Source: an uncultured Roseburia sp.
GTDB taxonomy: Bacteria > Bacillota > Clostridia > Lachnospirales > Lachnospiraceae
Direction: 5' to 3'
Length of the DNA: 32,032 nt
NCBI GenBank assembly: GCA_947567625.1
Contig: CANONN010000041.1
Coordinates: 1-32,032 of the forward strand
Shown here: piece by piece, positions 8,299-16,339 of the stretch
How the letters are laid out: every line of letters starts with the position of its first letter
Numbering within the stretch: the first letter of the stretch is position 1
Notes under the pieces: generated by a model
Database searches by the model: none
Seen by the model: only the letters and a program-made list of their open reading frames with translations
Told to the model about the DNA's origin: nothing
Translations under genes and position numbers: made by a program

Positions 8299-8387
8299 TA
8301 GCCTCTTATGAAACCTGCTGTATGTTTCCTGACATCATGTAGTCTATCAGGCATTGTTTTAGAAAGAATAGGAAAAGTATAAAGAAA

Positions 8388-9083
8388 TCATAAAGTTTTC
8401 ATTTTAAATCCAATTCCCCAGACTGTCTGAATATAGGACTCTTCGCTGTTTATTCTGGCCAGTTTCTGACGGATATTGCTGATATGGACATTTACGGCGT
8501 TGTCTTCGCCTACAAACTCTTCGTTCCAGACGGACTCATAGATATTATTTTTTGTAAAAACTTTTTGCGGATTGGAGATCAGCAGCTCCAAAATCATATA
8601 TTCACGTTTTGTCAGTGCAATTTCCTGGCCGGATACGGTGACCCGGTGCCGCTCTGGCTCCATGACAATATCTTTAAATGTGACCGCTTTTGCCGGATGC
8701 GACAAACCGTGAGCTGCCCCTTTTCTGCGAAGCACTGCCTCCAGGCGGGCAAGAAGCTCGTCCGTGTCAAAGGGTTTTACAATATAGTCGTCCGCGCCTG
8801 CCCGAAGCAGTTCCACCCGGGAGCGGACGGCATCTTTTGCCGAGGTGACGAGGACGGCGATCTCTGTGTATTTGGCTCTGATCTGTTGTAAAAGCTCCTC
8901 CCCCGAGAGGCCGGGCAACATCAGGTCGAGCAGAACGGCCTGCGGCGTTTCTTTTTCCAGGCAAAGCAGCGCTTCCGTCCCGGAATAGGCGGACTTGGTC
9001 GTATATCCGCTGCTTTGCAGCAGTTCTGTCAGCATCTGGTTAATCTCGTTGTCGTCTTCAATAATTAAGATATAGGTCTGCAT
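8388..9083 (-). CDS. OmpR-family response regulator
   Basis: A 231-residue two-domain regulator. The receiver domain shows the acidic pocket E9-D10-D11, the phosphoacceptor D53 in L-L-D-L-M-L-P-G, a T/S at V-T-S-A, and K-P-F near residue 105. After a linker, residues about 130-230 form a winged-helix domain (L-T-K-R-E-Y-M-I-L-E-L-L, then V-N-V-H-I-S-N-I-R-Q-K-L and V-W-G-I-G-F-K). It is the first gene of the operon followed by the ABC transporter and the kinase at 5470-6390, its likely partner. It probably activates this operon in response to a cell-envelope antibiotic. A TGTGATACAAT sequence upstream of the start could be an extended -10 element. Confidence 0.92.
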   Translation of the reverse strand: MQTYILIIEDDNEINQMLTELLQSSGYTTKSAYSGTEALLCLEKETPQAVLLDLMLPGLSGEELLQQIRAKYTEIAVLVTSAKDAVRSRVELLRAGADDYIVKPFDTDELLARLEAVLRRKGAAHGLSHPAKAVTFKDIVMEPERHRVTVSGQEIALTKREYMILELLISNPQKVFTKNNIYESVWNEEFVGEDNAVNVHISNIRQKLARINSEESYIQTVWGIGFKMKTL

Positions 9084-9288
9084 GATGAATACCTTCTTTC
9101 TACCAACAAGATTGTATCACAAAATGGTGCGGCAGGATACCGAAATGAAAGGCGGCAATCCGTAGAATGATTCGTACATATTGAACCAACAATAATGCGC
9201 AAGACTTTATTTTCTTTCGTATAGCCGAAAATAAGACAACTGGGGTGAGGAAAGTCGTCCGTTACTATTTAACAAAAATTAAAAAAGT

Positions 9289-9321
9289 TAAGGGAACAAA
9301 CCAAATCTGGTTTATTCCCTT
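9289..9321 (-). terminator. Rho-independent terminator of the rubrerythrin transcript
   Basis: An inverted repeat with a stem of about 15 bp (one mismatch) and a four-base loop lies 35 bases after the rubrerythrin stop. On the minus strand the stem is followed by AACTTTTTTAATTTTT, a T-rich tract. The remaining sequence between here and the response-regulator start (9084) shows no gene. Confidence 0.8.
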
Positions 9322-9355
9322 AGTCTTCAAAATCCTTTAAAATCAGGTGCTTTAA

Positions 9356-9943
9356 TTAGCCGAAATATCTTTCCAGTAATCCCTTGAACGCTTTTCCGTG
9401 GCGGGCCTCGTCACGAGCCATCTCGTGAACGGTGTCATGGATTGCATCCAGGTTGTTTTTCTTTGCACATTTTGCGAGATCCACTTTACCGGAGGTTGCG
9501 CCGAACTCACAGTCAACGCGCCATTTGAGGTTGTCCTTTGTAGTCGCTTTCATGTTCGGCTCTAAATCCTCGCCGAGCATCTCTGCAAATTTTGCTGCGT
9601 GCTCAGCCTCTTCGTAAGCTGCTTTCTCCCAGTAGAGACCAATCTCAGGATATCCCTCGCGGTGTGCGATGCGTGCCATGCAAAGGTACATGCCGACTTC
9701 CGCGCACTCGCCGTCGAAGTTTGCCTTTAACTGATCGAAGATGAATTTTTTGTCCTCATCGCTGATCTCAGCGTTATCTTTCACTGTTTTAGCGTATACG
9801 CCATACTCGTGCTCTGCTGCAAGAGCAAGCTCGCCCTCCACCATTTTGAACTTGTCCGCGCCTACATGGCATACCGGACATTCTGCCGGAGCTGCTTCGC
9901 CCTCATAAATATAACCACATACACTACATACAAACTTTGCCAT
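9356..9943 (-). CDS. Reverse rubrerythrin (N-terminal rubredoxin, C-terminal di-iron domain)
   Basis: A 195-residue peroxide-detoxifying protein. The order is reversed relative to classical rubrerythrin. A rubredoxin Fe(Cys)4 site comes first (C6-x2-C9 and C22-P-V-C25), then a four-helix ferritin-like domain with E-E-A-E-H and D-E-A-R-H iron ligands. Such proteins reduce hydrogen peroxide and oxygen in anaerobic clostridia and are PerR-repressed in Clostridium acetobutylicum. Here a PerR-like gene lies directly upstream and a perfect 19-bp palindrome sits about 70 bases before the start, in line with that control. A strong terminator follows. The domain order makes the identification secure. 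Confidence 0.95.
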   Translation of the reverse strand: MAKFVCSVCGYIYEGEAAPAECPVCHVGADKFKMVEGELALAAEHEYGVYAKTVKDNAEISDEDKKFIFDQLKANFDGECAEVGMYLCMARIAHREGYPEIGLYWEKAAYEEAEHAAKFAEMLGEDLEPNMKATTKDNLKWRVDCEFGATSGKVDLAKCAKKNNLDAIHDTVHEMARDEARHGKAFKGLLERYFG

Positions 9944-10011
9944 AATTTTATTCTCCTTTTCTTATTTGGATAATGGAAACAGAATGAGTTGTCTCATCTG
10001 TTTGGATTCAT

Positions 10012-10030
10012 ATCAGTAACTGTTACTGAT
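10012..10030. promoter_or_regulatory. PerR/Fur-type operator upstream of rubrerythrin
   Basis: A perfect palindrome, ATCAGTAAC-T-GTTACTGAT, lies between perR and the rubrerythrin start. Its core TAACTGTTACT recurs before perR at 10536-10546. Fur-family regulators bind sites of this size and symmetry. The sequence differs from the Bacillus Per box, so assignment to this PerR is inferred from location and from the shared core. Confidence 0.7.
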
Positions 10031-10089
10031 TTTAACGGATGCATGAAAAAAAGTCAACTACTTTTTTCAACTTTATAAATTGTTTAGAT

Positions 10090-10512
10090 TTAAACGTTTA
10101 CCGGGACATCCCCCTGCTGCGATTGTTTTGCTGTTCTGGTCTGACAGTCGGGACATCTGCCATAAAAATGCGCGTAGTGTCCCTCGATCTCTCCCGCGAA
10201 ATCCTGCGCGGCCAAAATATTGATATGGTCAAGATTGATCGTTTTCAAATCCATCACACAGCCGCAGTCCTTGCAGATAAAATGGTAGTGCGGCGCACTG
10301 TTGCCGTCAAACCGGTCCGGCCCGATACCTGTAGAAATCTTTTGGATTTCTCCAAGGCTTGTCAGAAGGGACAGATTGCGGTAGACGGTGCCAAGGCTGA
10401 TGTTGGGGTATTCCATTTTCATGTTTTTGTAAATGGTTTCGGCGGTAGGATGGTCATATCGCCCGATCAAAAAATTCTTGATCGACTCCCGCTGCCTGCT
10501 GTATTTTAACAT
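10090..10512 (-). CDS. perR: Fur-family repressor, PerR-like
   Basis: A 140-residue metalloregulator. The N-terminal winged helix shows H-P-T-A-E-T-I-Y and L-G-T-V-Y-R-N-L, hallmark Fur-family recognition-helix sequence. The dimerisation domain has H-Y-H-F-I-C-K-D-C-G and C-P-D-C, two CxxC pairs forming the structural zinc site. The ATG at 10512 is selected because GAAGGAAG lies upstream and the protein then begins like known PerR proteins; the longer frame has no support. Linkage to reverse rubrerythrin and a shared operator core indicate peroxide-responsive repression of both genes. Fur or Zur identity cannot be fully excluded from sequence alone. Confidence 0.88.
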   Translation of the reverse strand: MLKYSRQRESIKNFLIGRYDHPTAETIYKNMKMEYPNISLGTVYRNLSLLTSLGEIQKISTGIGPDRFDGNSAPHYHFICKDCGCVMDLKTINLDHINILAAQDFAGEIEGHYAHFYGRCPDCQTRTAKQSQQGDVPVNV

Positions 10513-10530
10513 AGCTTCCTTCTTTCCAAT

Positions 10531-10550
10531 AATAATAACTGTTACTGTTT
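10531..10550. promoter_or_regulatory. PerR/Fur-type operator upstream of perR (imperfect)
   Basis: The core TAACTGTTA (10536-10544) is an exact palindrome within AATAACTGTTACTG, sharing eleven bases with the rubrerythrin operator. It sits about 20 bases upstream of the perR start, in the divergent gap shared with the plus-strand gene at 10662. This suggests autoregulation and possible co-regulation of that neighbour. Confidence 0.6.
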
Positions 10551-10661
10551 TAATATAAAACATTTTAAGTGCACTGTCAATGTAAAATAAAGGAAGAAGA
10601 ACTTCTAAAATCGCGTGCTCTCGCATATATATACACGAAAGGAAAACAGGAGTGTGTAACA

Positions 10662-12152
10662 ATGGCAGGGATGAAGCGTTTTGTTACCTATATATATTCC
10701 TACGAAAATCGCGAAAAAGGAAGTAACAGCGGTTTTGCCAAAATAGAGATTCGCGGGGAAGAATGTCGCATGGAGCTGCATTTGCGCGGGGTATCGGGCA
10801 ATACCAATGCCACGGTGGCGCTGTTTCGTGTGGCGGACGGGCGGATGCAGGGATTTCCTCTTGGAGAACTGATCGTCGCGGGCGGCACGGCAGATTTCCG
10901 CACGATGTTTCGGGCGGGAAATCTCAGCGGTTCCTCCTATAGTATTTACGATATGGAAGGAATTATCCTATTTTGTGAGGATGAGCGGATTTTTATGAGC
11001 CGCTGGAGCGAGGGCGAGCCTGTCACGGTCGATAAGGAGCACTATAAAATGTGGGAAAAACCTGCCGAGGTGCGGCAGGGGGAGGAGCGAACCGCGGAAA
11101 CCGCAGAAAGCACGGGAGCGAGAAATCAGGATGCCGTCGTAAACCAGTCGGGAATGGGGAATCAGGGGTTAGCGTCCGTAAACCAGCCGAGAATGGGAAA
11201 TCAAGGAGCAACGCCTGTGCAGATGAGAGCGGGAGAACAGACAACGTCGGTAAACCAGCCGAGAATGGGGAATCAGGGTTTTGCGTCGGTGAACCAGCCG
11301 GGAATGGGGAATCAAGTCGCAACACCTGTGCAGATGAGGGCGGGAGAACCGGGGACGGTCATCAATCAGTCAGGAATGGGAAATCAAGTCGCAACGCCTG
11401 TGCAGATGAGAGCGGGAGAACAGACAACGTCGGTAAACCAGTCAAAGACAGGAAATCAAGGCAATCTGGCATATCCGGGGGCAGGAGAGCCGTCAGCCGC
11501 TTGGGGGCAGCCTAGAGCAGGAGAGCAGGTAACCGCAGCGGGGCAGCCTAGAGCAGGAGAGCAGGTAGCAGCACAGCCGGTAGCGGGAGAGCCGGCAGCC
11601 GCAGTGGGGCAGCCGGTAGCAGGAGAACAGGTAGCAGCACAGTCGGTAGCGGGAGAGCCGGGGGCAGCACAGCCGGGGACGAAAAGCCAGCCGAATGGCG
11701 CGGCACTGTCACAGGAGGACGTTGCAGCGACGGAAATACCGATGCGCAATATCTTTCCCCAGTATACATGGGAGGAGATTTGGGAAAGTTTAAAAACCAA
11801 TCATGCAATGTACACGCCGTTTGAAGACGAGGAGATTGCCTGTCTGCGCATTGAACTGAAAGATATCAGAAATATGCCGAAGCGTTATTGGTATTTGGGC
11901 AATAACAGCTTTCTGCTGCATGGTTTTTTTAATTATCATTATCTGGTGCTTGGAAGAAAAGGAGAACACTATTTCCTGGGTGTGCCGGGCATTTTTCAAC
12001 ATCAGGAGCGGGTGATGGCCACGATCTTTGGCTTCCCGGAGTTTTTGCCGACGGCTTTTACCGCCGGAGCGGGGGAATCGCGCGAAGAAGAGCAACAAAA
12101 TACGGAACCCATCAACCGTTTTGGTTTCTGGTTCCGCTACATCGAAGAATAG
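10662..12152 (+). CDS. Uncharacterised Lachnospiraceae-type protein with repetitive linker (DUF6128-like)
   Basis: A 496-residue protein with three parts. The N-terminal domain (about 1-125) begins M-A-G-M-K-R-F-V-T-Y-I-Y-S-Y-E and is rich in strands. The centre (about 150-350) is a low-complexity linker built from N-Q-P-R-M-G-N-Q-G and V-A-G-E-Q-V-A-A type repeats, rich in Gln, Gly, Ala and Pro. The C-terminal domain (about 365-496) has I-E-L-K-D-I-R-N-M-P-K-R-Y-W-Y-L-G-N-N-S-F-L-L-H-G-F-F-N in two adjoining blocks. I recall the last domain as DUF6128, common in Lachnospiraceae, with moderate certainty. There is no signal peptide, so it is probably cytoplasmic. The ATG at 10662 has AGGAG upstream. 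It is divergent from perR. Function is unknown. Confidence 0.75.
   Translation: MAGMKRFVTYIYSYENREKGSNSGFAKIEIRGEECRMELHLRGVSGNTNATVALFRVADGRMQGFPLGELIVAGGTADFRTMFRAGNLSGSSYSIYDMEGIILFCEDERIFMSRWSEGEPVTVDKEHYKMWEKPAEVRQGEERTAETAESTGARNQDAVVNQSGMGNQGLASVNQPRMGNQGATPVQMRAGEQTTSVNQPRMGNQGFASVNQPGMGNQVATPVQMRAGEPGTVINQSGMGNQVATPVQMRAGEQTTSVNQSKTGNQGNLAYPGAGEPSAAWGQPRAGEQVTAAGQPRAGEQVAAQPVAGEPAAAVGQPVAGEQVAAQSVAGEPGAAQPGTKSQPNGAALSQEDVAATEIPMRNIFPQYTWEEIWESLKTNHAMYTPFEDEEIACLRIELKDIRNMPKRYWYLGNNSFLLHGFFNYHYLVLGRKGEHYFLGVPGIFQHQERVMATIFGFPEFLPTAFTAGAGESREEEQQNTEPINRFGFWFRYIEE
11130..11690 (+). repeat. In-gene tandem repeats coding the Gln/Gly/Ala-rich linker
   Basis: Imperfect coding repeats of two types. 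The first 310 bases repeat units encoding V-N-Q-x-x-M-G-N-Q and V-Q-M-R-A-G-E-Q in alternation. The rest repeats R-A-G-E-Q-V-A-A and V-A-G-E-P-A-A. Near-identical nucleotide blocks (for example the unit starting CAGATGAGAGCGGGAGAACA at 11220 and again at 11403) indicate recent duplication within the gene, so length is likely to vary between strains. Confidence 0.85.
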
Positions 12153-12164
12153 TACCGGGACGGG

Positions 12165-12713
12165 TCAATGGGGATGCAGCAGTGCATACCGCATATGGTC
12201 CGTCCATTTTCCGCGTATCAGGATGGAAGCCTGCTCAATGCCTTCTTCCTTAAAATGAAGAGAATCGAGCAGTTTGATGGAGGCGGCGTTGTCCAAAGAC
12301 ACCCGGGCAAAGACGCGGTGCAGACGCAGCTCATAAAATGCGATGGAAATCACTTTGTCCACCGCTTCCCTTGCGTAACCGTGGTGCTGCCAGTCCCTGT
12401 CAAACTTATAACCGATTTCACAGCACTCGTAGGCGGCGCGGGTAATATTGTGCAGACAGACAGTGCCGATAATGGTGTAGGGGTCCTGGCGGGAAAACAC
12501 ATAAAACCGCACAGTGGTGAGCCTCTGCGCCATCTTGTATTCGCATCTCAATAGATTGATCTGATAGGAGCAGGAATAAAAATCAAGCGGGCGGGTTGGC
12601 TCGTACTGCTCGAAAATATCCCGGTTTTTCATCTGGAATTCCAGCACATCTTTGTAGTAATTGGGTGTCAGTATTCTTAAAATCAGGCGTTCGGTCTGAT
12701 ATTCTGTATACAT
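12165..12713 (-). CDS. GNAT-family N-acetyltransferase (RimJ/RimL type)
   Basis: A 182-residue protein that opens Y-Q-T-E-R-L-I-L-R-I-L-T-P, the standard start of RimJ/RimL-type acetyltransferases. The acetyl-CoA site is degenerate around D-W-Q-H-H-G-Y-A-R-E-A-V, corresponding to the Q/R-x-x-G-x-G/A motif A. The family end motif is clear in L-H-R-V-F-A-R-V-S-L-D-N-A-A-S-I-K-L-L, then L-H-F-K-E-E-G. Such enzymes acetylate ribosomal or other protein N termini, or small amines; the substrate here is not deducible. It converges with the gene ending at 12152 and is divergent from tadA. Confidence 0.88.
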   Translation of the reverse strand: MYTEYQTERLILRILTPNYYKDVLEFQMKNRDIFEQYEPTRPLDFYSCSYQINLLRCEYKMAQRLTTVRFYVFSRQDPYTIIGTVCLHNITRAAYECCEIGYKFDRDWQHHGYAREAVDKVISIAFYELRLHRVFARVSLDNAASIKLLDSLHFKEEGIEQASILIRGKWTDHMRYALLHPH

Positions 12714-12818
12714 AAAAATATACCGCCTTTTTTCTCGACAATATTGGATTTCTTCTATAAAATAGATCGTAACACAGTGTGAATTAACTCATTATAAATC
12801 ATTTTACAGGGGTTGTCT

Positions 12819-13286
12819 ATGACGTTGGAAGAAAAATATATGAAGGCCGCAATCAAACAGGCCAGGAAAGCTTATGTATTGGAAGAAGTGCCGATCGGCT
12901 GTGTGATCGTGCGGGAGGATAAGATCATCGCGCGGGGATACAACAGGAGAAATACGGACAAAAACGCCATCGCTCACGCGGAGATCGCCGCCATCCGAAA
13001 AGCCAGCAAAAAGACCGGAGACTGGAGGTTAGAGGACTGCACGATGTACGTCACCTTAGAGCCGTGCCAGATGTGTGCCGGAGCCATTGTGCAATGCCGA
13101 ATGAAGAAAGTGGTGATCGGCAGTATGAATCCGAAAGCGGGCTGCGCCGGGTCGGTGCTCAATCTTTTGCAGATGGCCGCCTTTAACCATCAAGTCGAGA
13201 TCGAATATGGGGTATTGCAGGAGGAATGTTCTGCCATGCTGTCCGAGTTCTTCCGTGCGCTGCGCGAAAAAAAGCGTCATGCTTAA
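12819..13286 (+). CDS. tadA: tRNA-specific adenosine deaminase TadA
   Basis: A 155-residue deaminase converting adenosine 34 of tRNA-Arg(ACG) to inosine. The zinc and catalytic motif is H53-A-E55 with E-P-C83-Q-M-C86, and the sequence P-I-G-C-V-I-V and C-R-M-K-K-V-V-I-G follow family positions. The ATG at 12819 is preferred to the in-frame TTG six bases earlier; AGGGG sits seven bases upstream. The SRP RNA gene follows, an arrangement also seen in Bacillus subtilis. The identification is secure. Confidence 0.95.
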   Translation: MTLEEKYMKAAIKQARKAYVLEEVPIGCVIVREDKIIARGYNRRNTDKNAIAHAEIAAIRKASKKTGDWRLEDCTMYVTLEPCQMCAGAIVQCRMKKVVIGSMNPKAGCAGSVLNLLQMAAFNHQVEIEYGVLQEECSAMLSEFFRALREKKRHA

Positions 13287-13417
13287 CCGCTTGGTTCCCC
13301 GCGCAGTCACCGTTCCCATAATACTTATAGAAAGAAGCCTTACAAGACGGCGAGAATAATATTGTAACAGTTGCAGGCCGAACGGTTACATATTTGGAAA
13401 GAATTCCCCCCATACCC

Positions 13418-13447
13418 TTGACAATCGGCAGAAAGATAGGATATACT
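13418..13447 (+). promoter_or_regulatory. Promoter of the SRP RNA gene
   Basis: TTGACA (13418-13423) and TATACT (13442-13447) are separated by 18 bases. The expected start is about 13454-13456, which matches the first base-paired nucleotides of the SRP RNA at 13455. Confidence 0.8.
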
Positions 13448-13454
13448 TAAATCT

Positions 13455-13716
13455 CCGAGCAGCCGGGGGGACAGCGGTACCCTGAACCGACAATCCGCTA
13501 TAGTCGGGGTGATGCCAAACAGAGGATTACAGATTGTAGAGCAGCCCTTCATAAGCGGCGCTGACGTCTGGGTCTTGCGCAACAGGAATCTATGAACCGG
13601 GTCAGGTCAGGAATGGAGCAGCCCTAAGTAGACGCTCTTGTGTGCCGCGAGGGCGCCTGGGCCGAGTTGGCTGTGAAGGTAACGTCTGGGGTCTGGATTC
13701 GACGGGCGGCGCTCGG
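13455..13716 (+). ncRNA. ffs: Signal recognition particle RNA, large (Alu-containing) type
   Basis: The S-domain hallmark GGGTCAGGTCAGGAATGGAG with GCAGCCC directly after it lies at about 13597-13623. The 5' end (CCGAGC, 13455-13460) pairs with the 3' end (GCTCGG, 13711-13716), closing a rod of about 262 nucleotides, the length of the Bacillus-type RNA with an Alu domain. A consensus promoter precedes it and a T-rich run (TTTGTCTTTTTC) follows. It scaffolds Ffh for co-translational membrane targeting. Ends are set from pairing and may be off by a few bases. Confidence 0.93.
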
Positions 13717-13848
13717 ATTTAAAGTCAGTTTGTCTTTTTCTGGTAATTTCAAATTTCTGTGGAGCGATCGTCACAAATCCCCTTTTGCAATCAGAACGCC
13801 GAAAGCAGATCAGAGTATGCAAAAAATAAAAATTCTTGTATACATATA

Positions 13849-13876
13849 TTGAATTTCGCAGAAATTACTTTATAAT
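13849..13876 (+). promoter_or_regulatory. Promoter of pta
   Basis: TTGAAT (13849-13854) and a perfect TATAAT (13871-13876) are separated by 16 bases. They lie 58 bases before the pta start. The rest of the gap from 13717 shows no gene. Confidence 0.7.
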
Positions 13877-13934
13877 GGACAGTAGGATGTGCGTTGGAAA
13901 TAACGTGCAAATATAGAAAAGTGAGGAAAAAGAA

Positions 13935-14918
13935 ATGTTTGGATTTGGTCAGTTAATCAGTATTCTAAAGAAGAACCCGAAGAAAATTGTGTTTACGGAG
14001 GGCAATGATCCTCGTATCTTGGAGGCTGCTTCCCGTTTGCTGGCGAGTACATTCCTTCATCCTATTTTGGTCGGAGATCCGCAGGAGATTGCCGATGTGG
14101 CGGAGGAGAGCGGTTTTAACATCCGCGGCGCCGAAATCATTGACCCCAGAGAGTACGACAGAATAGACGAGATGGTGGATATGTTCTGCGAGCTCAGAAA
14201 GAGCAAGGGCGTGACCCCGGAGCAGGCGAAAGAAACGCTGATGCAGGCCAATTATTTTGGCACGATGCTGGTAAAGATGGGCGTGGCCGATTCCCTGCTC
14301 GGCGGTGCGACATATTCCACGGCAGATACCGTGCGTCCGGCGTTACAGCTGATTAAGACCAAACCGGGCAATACGATCGTATCCTCCTGCTTTATTCTGG
14401 TACGTCCTTCCGCGACCGGTGACAACGACGTGCTTGCGATGGGAGACTGCGCGATCAATATCAATCCGACCGAGGAAGAGCTGGTAGAGATCGCCGGCGA
14501 GACGGCGGAGTGTGCAAAGATATTCGGCGTTGATCCGAAGGTTGCGTTTTTAAGCTATTCCACGTTCGGTTCCGGAAAAGGCGAGGCGGTGGACAGGATG
14601 CGCAACGCGGCGGACAAGACAAAGGAAAAATATCCGGCTCTGCCGATCGTGGGCGAGATTCAGTTTGACGCAGCCGTTTCCCCGCGTGTTGCCCGCACCA
14701 AGTGTCCCGGCAACGAGGTGGCAGGACATGCCAATACATTTATTTTCCCGGATATCAGCTCGGGAAATATCGGCTATAAGATTGCGCAGCGTCTCGGCAA
14801 CTTTGAGGCTTACGGTCCGATTTTGCTCGGGTTAAACGCGCCGGTCAATGACCTTTCACGCGGATGTAATGCGGCGGAGGTTTATTCGATGGCGATCATC
14901 ACCGCTGCACTGGCTTAG
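13935..14918 (+). CDS. pta: Phosphate acetyltransferase
   Basis: A 327-residue enzyme interconverting acetyl-CoA plus phosphate and acetyl phosphate plus CoA, part of acetate formation and ATP conservation in fermenters. It is recognisable from the start V-F-T-E-G-N-D-P-R-I-L-E-A-A, from G-G-A-T-Y-S-T-A-D-T-V-R-P-A-L-Q, from G-E-I-Q-F-D-A-A, and from F-P-D-I-S-S-G-N-I-G-Y-K-I-A-Q-R. Its length is normal for the short Pta class. GTGAGGAAAAAG supplies the ribosome-binding site. Acetate kinase usually follows pta, but here a MATE transporter comes next, so ackA must be elsewhere. It is not the PduL-type enzyme of microcompartments, so it gives no link to the BMC genes. Confidence 0.95.
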   Translation: MFGFGQLISILKKNPKKIVFTEGNDPRILEAASRLLASTFLHPILVGDPQEIADVAEESGFNIRGAEIIDPREYDRIDEMVDMFCELRKSKGVTPEQAKETLMQANYFGTMLVKMGVADSLLGGATYSTADTVRPALQLIKTKPGNTIVSSCFILVRPSATGDNDVLAMGDCAININPTEEELVEIAGETAECAKIFGVDPKVAFLSYSTFGSGKGEAVDRMRNAADKTKEKYPALPIVGEIQFDAAVSPRVARTKCPGNEVAGHANTFIFPDISSGNIGYKIAQRLGNFEAYGPILLGLNAPVNDLSRGCNAAEVYSMAIITAALA

Positions 14919-14943
14919 AACAAGAACGCATATAAGTTGGAAG

Positions 14944-14974
14944 GAGGAGACACTTTATGGGGAAGTGTCTCCTC
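14944..14974 (+). other. Perfect 12-bp hairpin after pta, enclosing a Shine-Dalgarno sequence
   Basis: GAGGAGACACTT (14944-14955) pairs perfectly with AAGTGTCTCCTC (14963-14974) around a 7-base loop. No clear T run follows. It encloses the AGGAGG and the ATG at 14957 that would start a longer MATE protein. It may terminate or protect the pta message, or limit translation from that first start. Confidence 0.6.
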
Positions 14975-15001
14975 TTGCTATACAAAGGCAGGACTTACAT
15001 A

Positions 15002-16339
15002 ATGGAAAATATGCTATTTTCAAAACAGGATTTAAAAAAGTTAATCATACCTCTGGTGTTGGAACAGACACTGGCGATCAGCATAGGACTGTTTGACACG
15101 CTGATGGTATCCTCGTGCGGCGAGGCGGCCGTGTCGGGCGTCTCGCTCGTGGACAGTATCAGTATCCTGCTGCTTCAGGTCATGGCGGCGCTTGCCACCG
15201 GAGGGGCCGTGGTGTGCAGCCAATATCTGGGCAAGGGCAAAGAGGGCGAGGCGAAACGCGCGGCCGGACAGCTTATGTTTGTTATGATACTGACTTCGCT
15301 GGTGATTATGGCAGTGGCCCTGTTCTCCTACCGCTTTCTTCTGCGCTGGATATTTGGAGCCATCGAGGCGGATGTCATGCGCAACGCAGAGATCTATTTT
15401 GTCATCTCCGCCGTCTCCTATCCGTTTTTGGGTATCTATAATGCGGGGGCCGCACTGTTTCGCAGTATTGGCAACAGTAAGATCAGTATGTATACCAGTC
15501 TTGTGATGAATGTGATCAATATATCGGGCAATGCATTGTTTATTTTTGCCTTTCACTGGGGTGTGACCGGTGCGGCAGTGGCAACGCTGATTGCACGCGT
15601 CGCGGCGGCGGTTTATATCGGCGTGCTGTTGTGCAAAAAAGATCATCCGCTCTGTGTCGCTACGAGAGACAGCCTGCACCCTAACGGCATGATCATCGGT
15701 AAAATATTAAAAATCGGTATTCCCAGCGGCATCGAAAACGGTATGTTCCAGGTGGGGAAGCTCTTGGTATCCAGTATCACTGCGACATTTGGGACGGCGG
15801 CGATTGCCGCCAACGCAGTGGGCAACAGCGTTGCGGGCGTGTTTAATATTCCCGGAAGCGCGATCGGGCTTGCGATGGTGACGGTGATCGGCCGCTGTAT
15901 CGGCGCCGGCGAAAAAGAACAGGCGCGCTATTACGGAAAGAATCTGATGAAGCTGGCCTACATCGGCATGGCAAGCGCGCAGGTGGTATTGCTCGTGATT
16001 TTGCAGCCGCTGCTGCACTGCTTTGCATTGTCCAAGGAGGCGATTGCCATAGGACGCCAGCTTTTGACAACCTTTGCGATTTTCTCCGCTTGTATCTGGC
16101 CGCTCAGTTTTACCATGCCAAATCTGCTGCGCGCAGCCGGAGATGCGAAATATACAATGGAAGTAAGTGTGTTTTCTATGTGGGTGTTCCGGGTATTGAG
16201 CAGTTATTTCTTTGCCGGCACTTTAAAGCTGGGCGTGCTGGGCGTCTGGATTGCGATGTATGTGGATTGGGGGTTCCGCTCCGTGATGTTTACCGTGCGC
16301 TATCGCAGCGGCAAGTGGCAGGATAAAAAGGTGGTGTAG
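15002..16339 (+). CDS. MATE-family multidrug/cation antiporter
   Basis: A 445-residue membrane protein with about twelve hydrophobic spans and the two-fold repeat typical of MATE exporters, which extrude drugs or metabolites using sodium or proton gradients. The start L-F-S-K-Q-D-L-K-K-L-I-I-P-L-V-L-E-Q is the family's usual N terminus, so ATG 15002 is preferred. An ATG at 14957 with a strong AGGAGG would add 15 residues that share a hairpin with the ribosome-binding site. Motifs such as G-G-A-V-V-C-S-Q-Y-L-G-K-G and A-A-N-A-V-G-N-S-V-A-G fit. The stop codon overlaps the first stem of the structured element that follows. The substrate is unknown. Confidence 0.9.
   Translation: MENMLFSKQDLKKLIIPLVLEQTLAISIGLFDTLMVSSCGEAAVSGVSLVDSISILLLQVMAALATGGAVVCSQYLGKGKEGEAKRAAGQLMFVMILTSLVIMAVALFSYRFLLRWIFGAIEADVMRNAEIYFVISAVSYPFLGIYNAGAALFRSIGNSKISMYTSLVMNVINISGNALFIFAFHWGVTGAAVATLIARVAAAVYIGVLLCKKDHPLCVATRDSLHPNGMIIGKILKIGIPSGIENGMFQVGKLLVSSITATFGTAAIAANAVGNSVAGVFNIPGSAIGLAMVTVIGRCIGAGEKEQARYYGKNLMKLAYIGMASAQVVLLVILQPLLHCFALSKEAIAIGRQLLTTFAIFSACIWPLSFTMPNLLRAAGDAKYTMEVSVFSMWVFRVLSSYFFAGTLKLGVLGVWIAMYVDWGFRSVMFTVRYRSGKWQDKKVV

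Noticed and set aside
11023-11800. Minus-strand frames across the repetitive linker gene
   Set aside because: They mirror the linker repeats and have no start signals or domain character.
13640-13852. A 70-codon frame starting inside the SRP RNA
   Set aside because: It overlaps the RNA's 3' domain and has no ribosome-binding site or recognisable protein sequence.
13935-14918. Phosphotransacetylase as part of a microcompartment pathway with the BMC genes
   Set aside because: It is the ordinary Pta family, not PduL, has no targeting tail, and lies 9 kb from the BMC pair.
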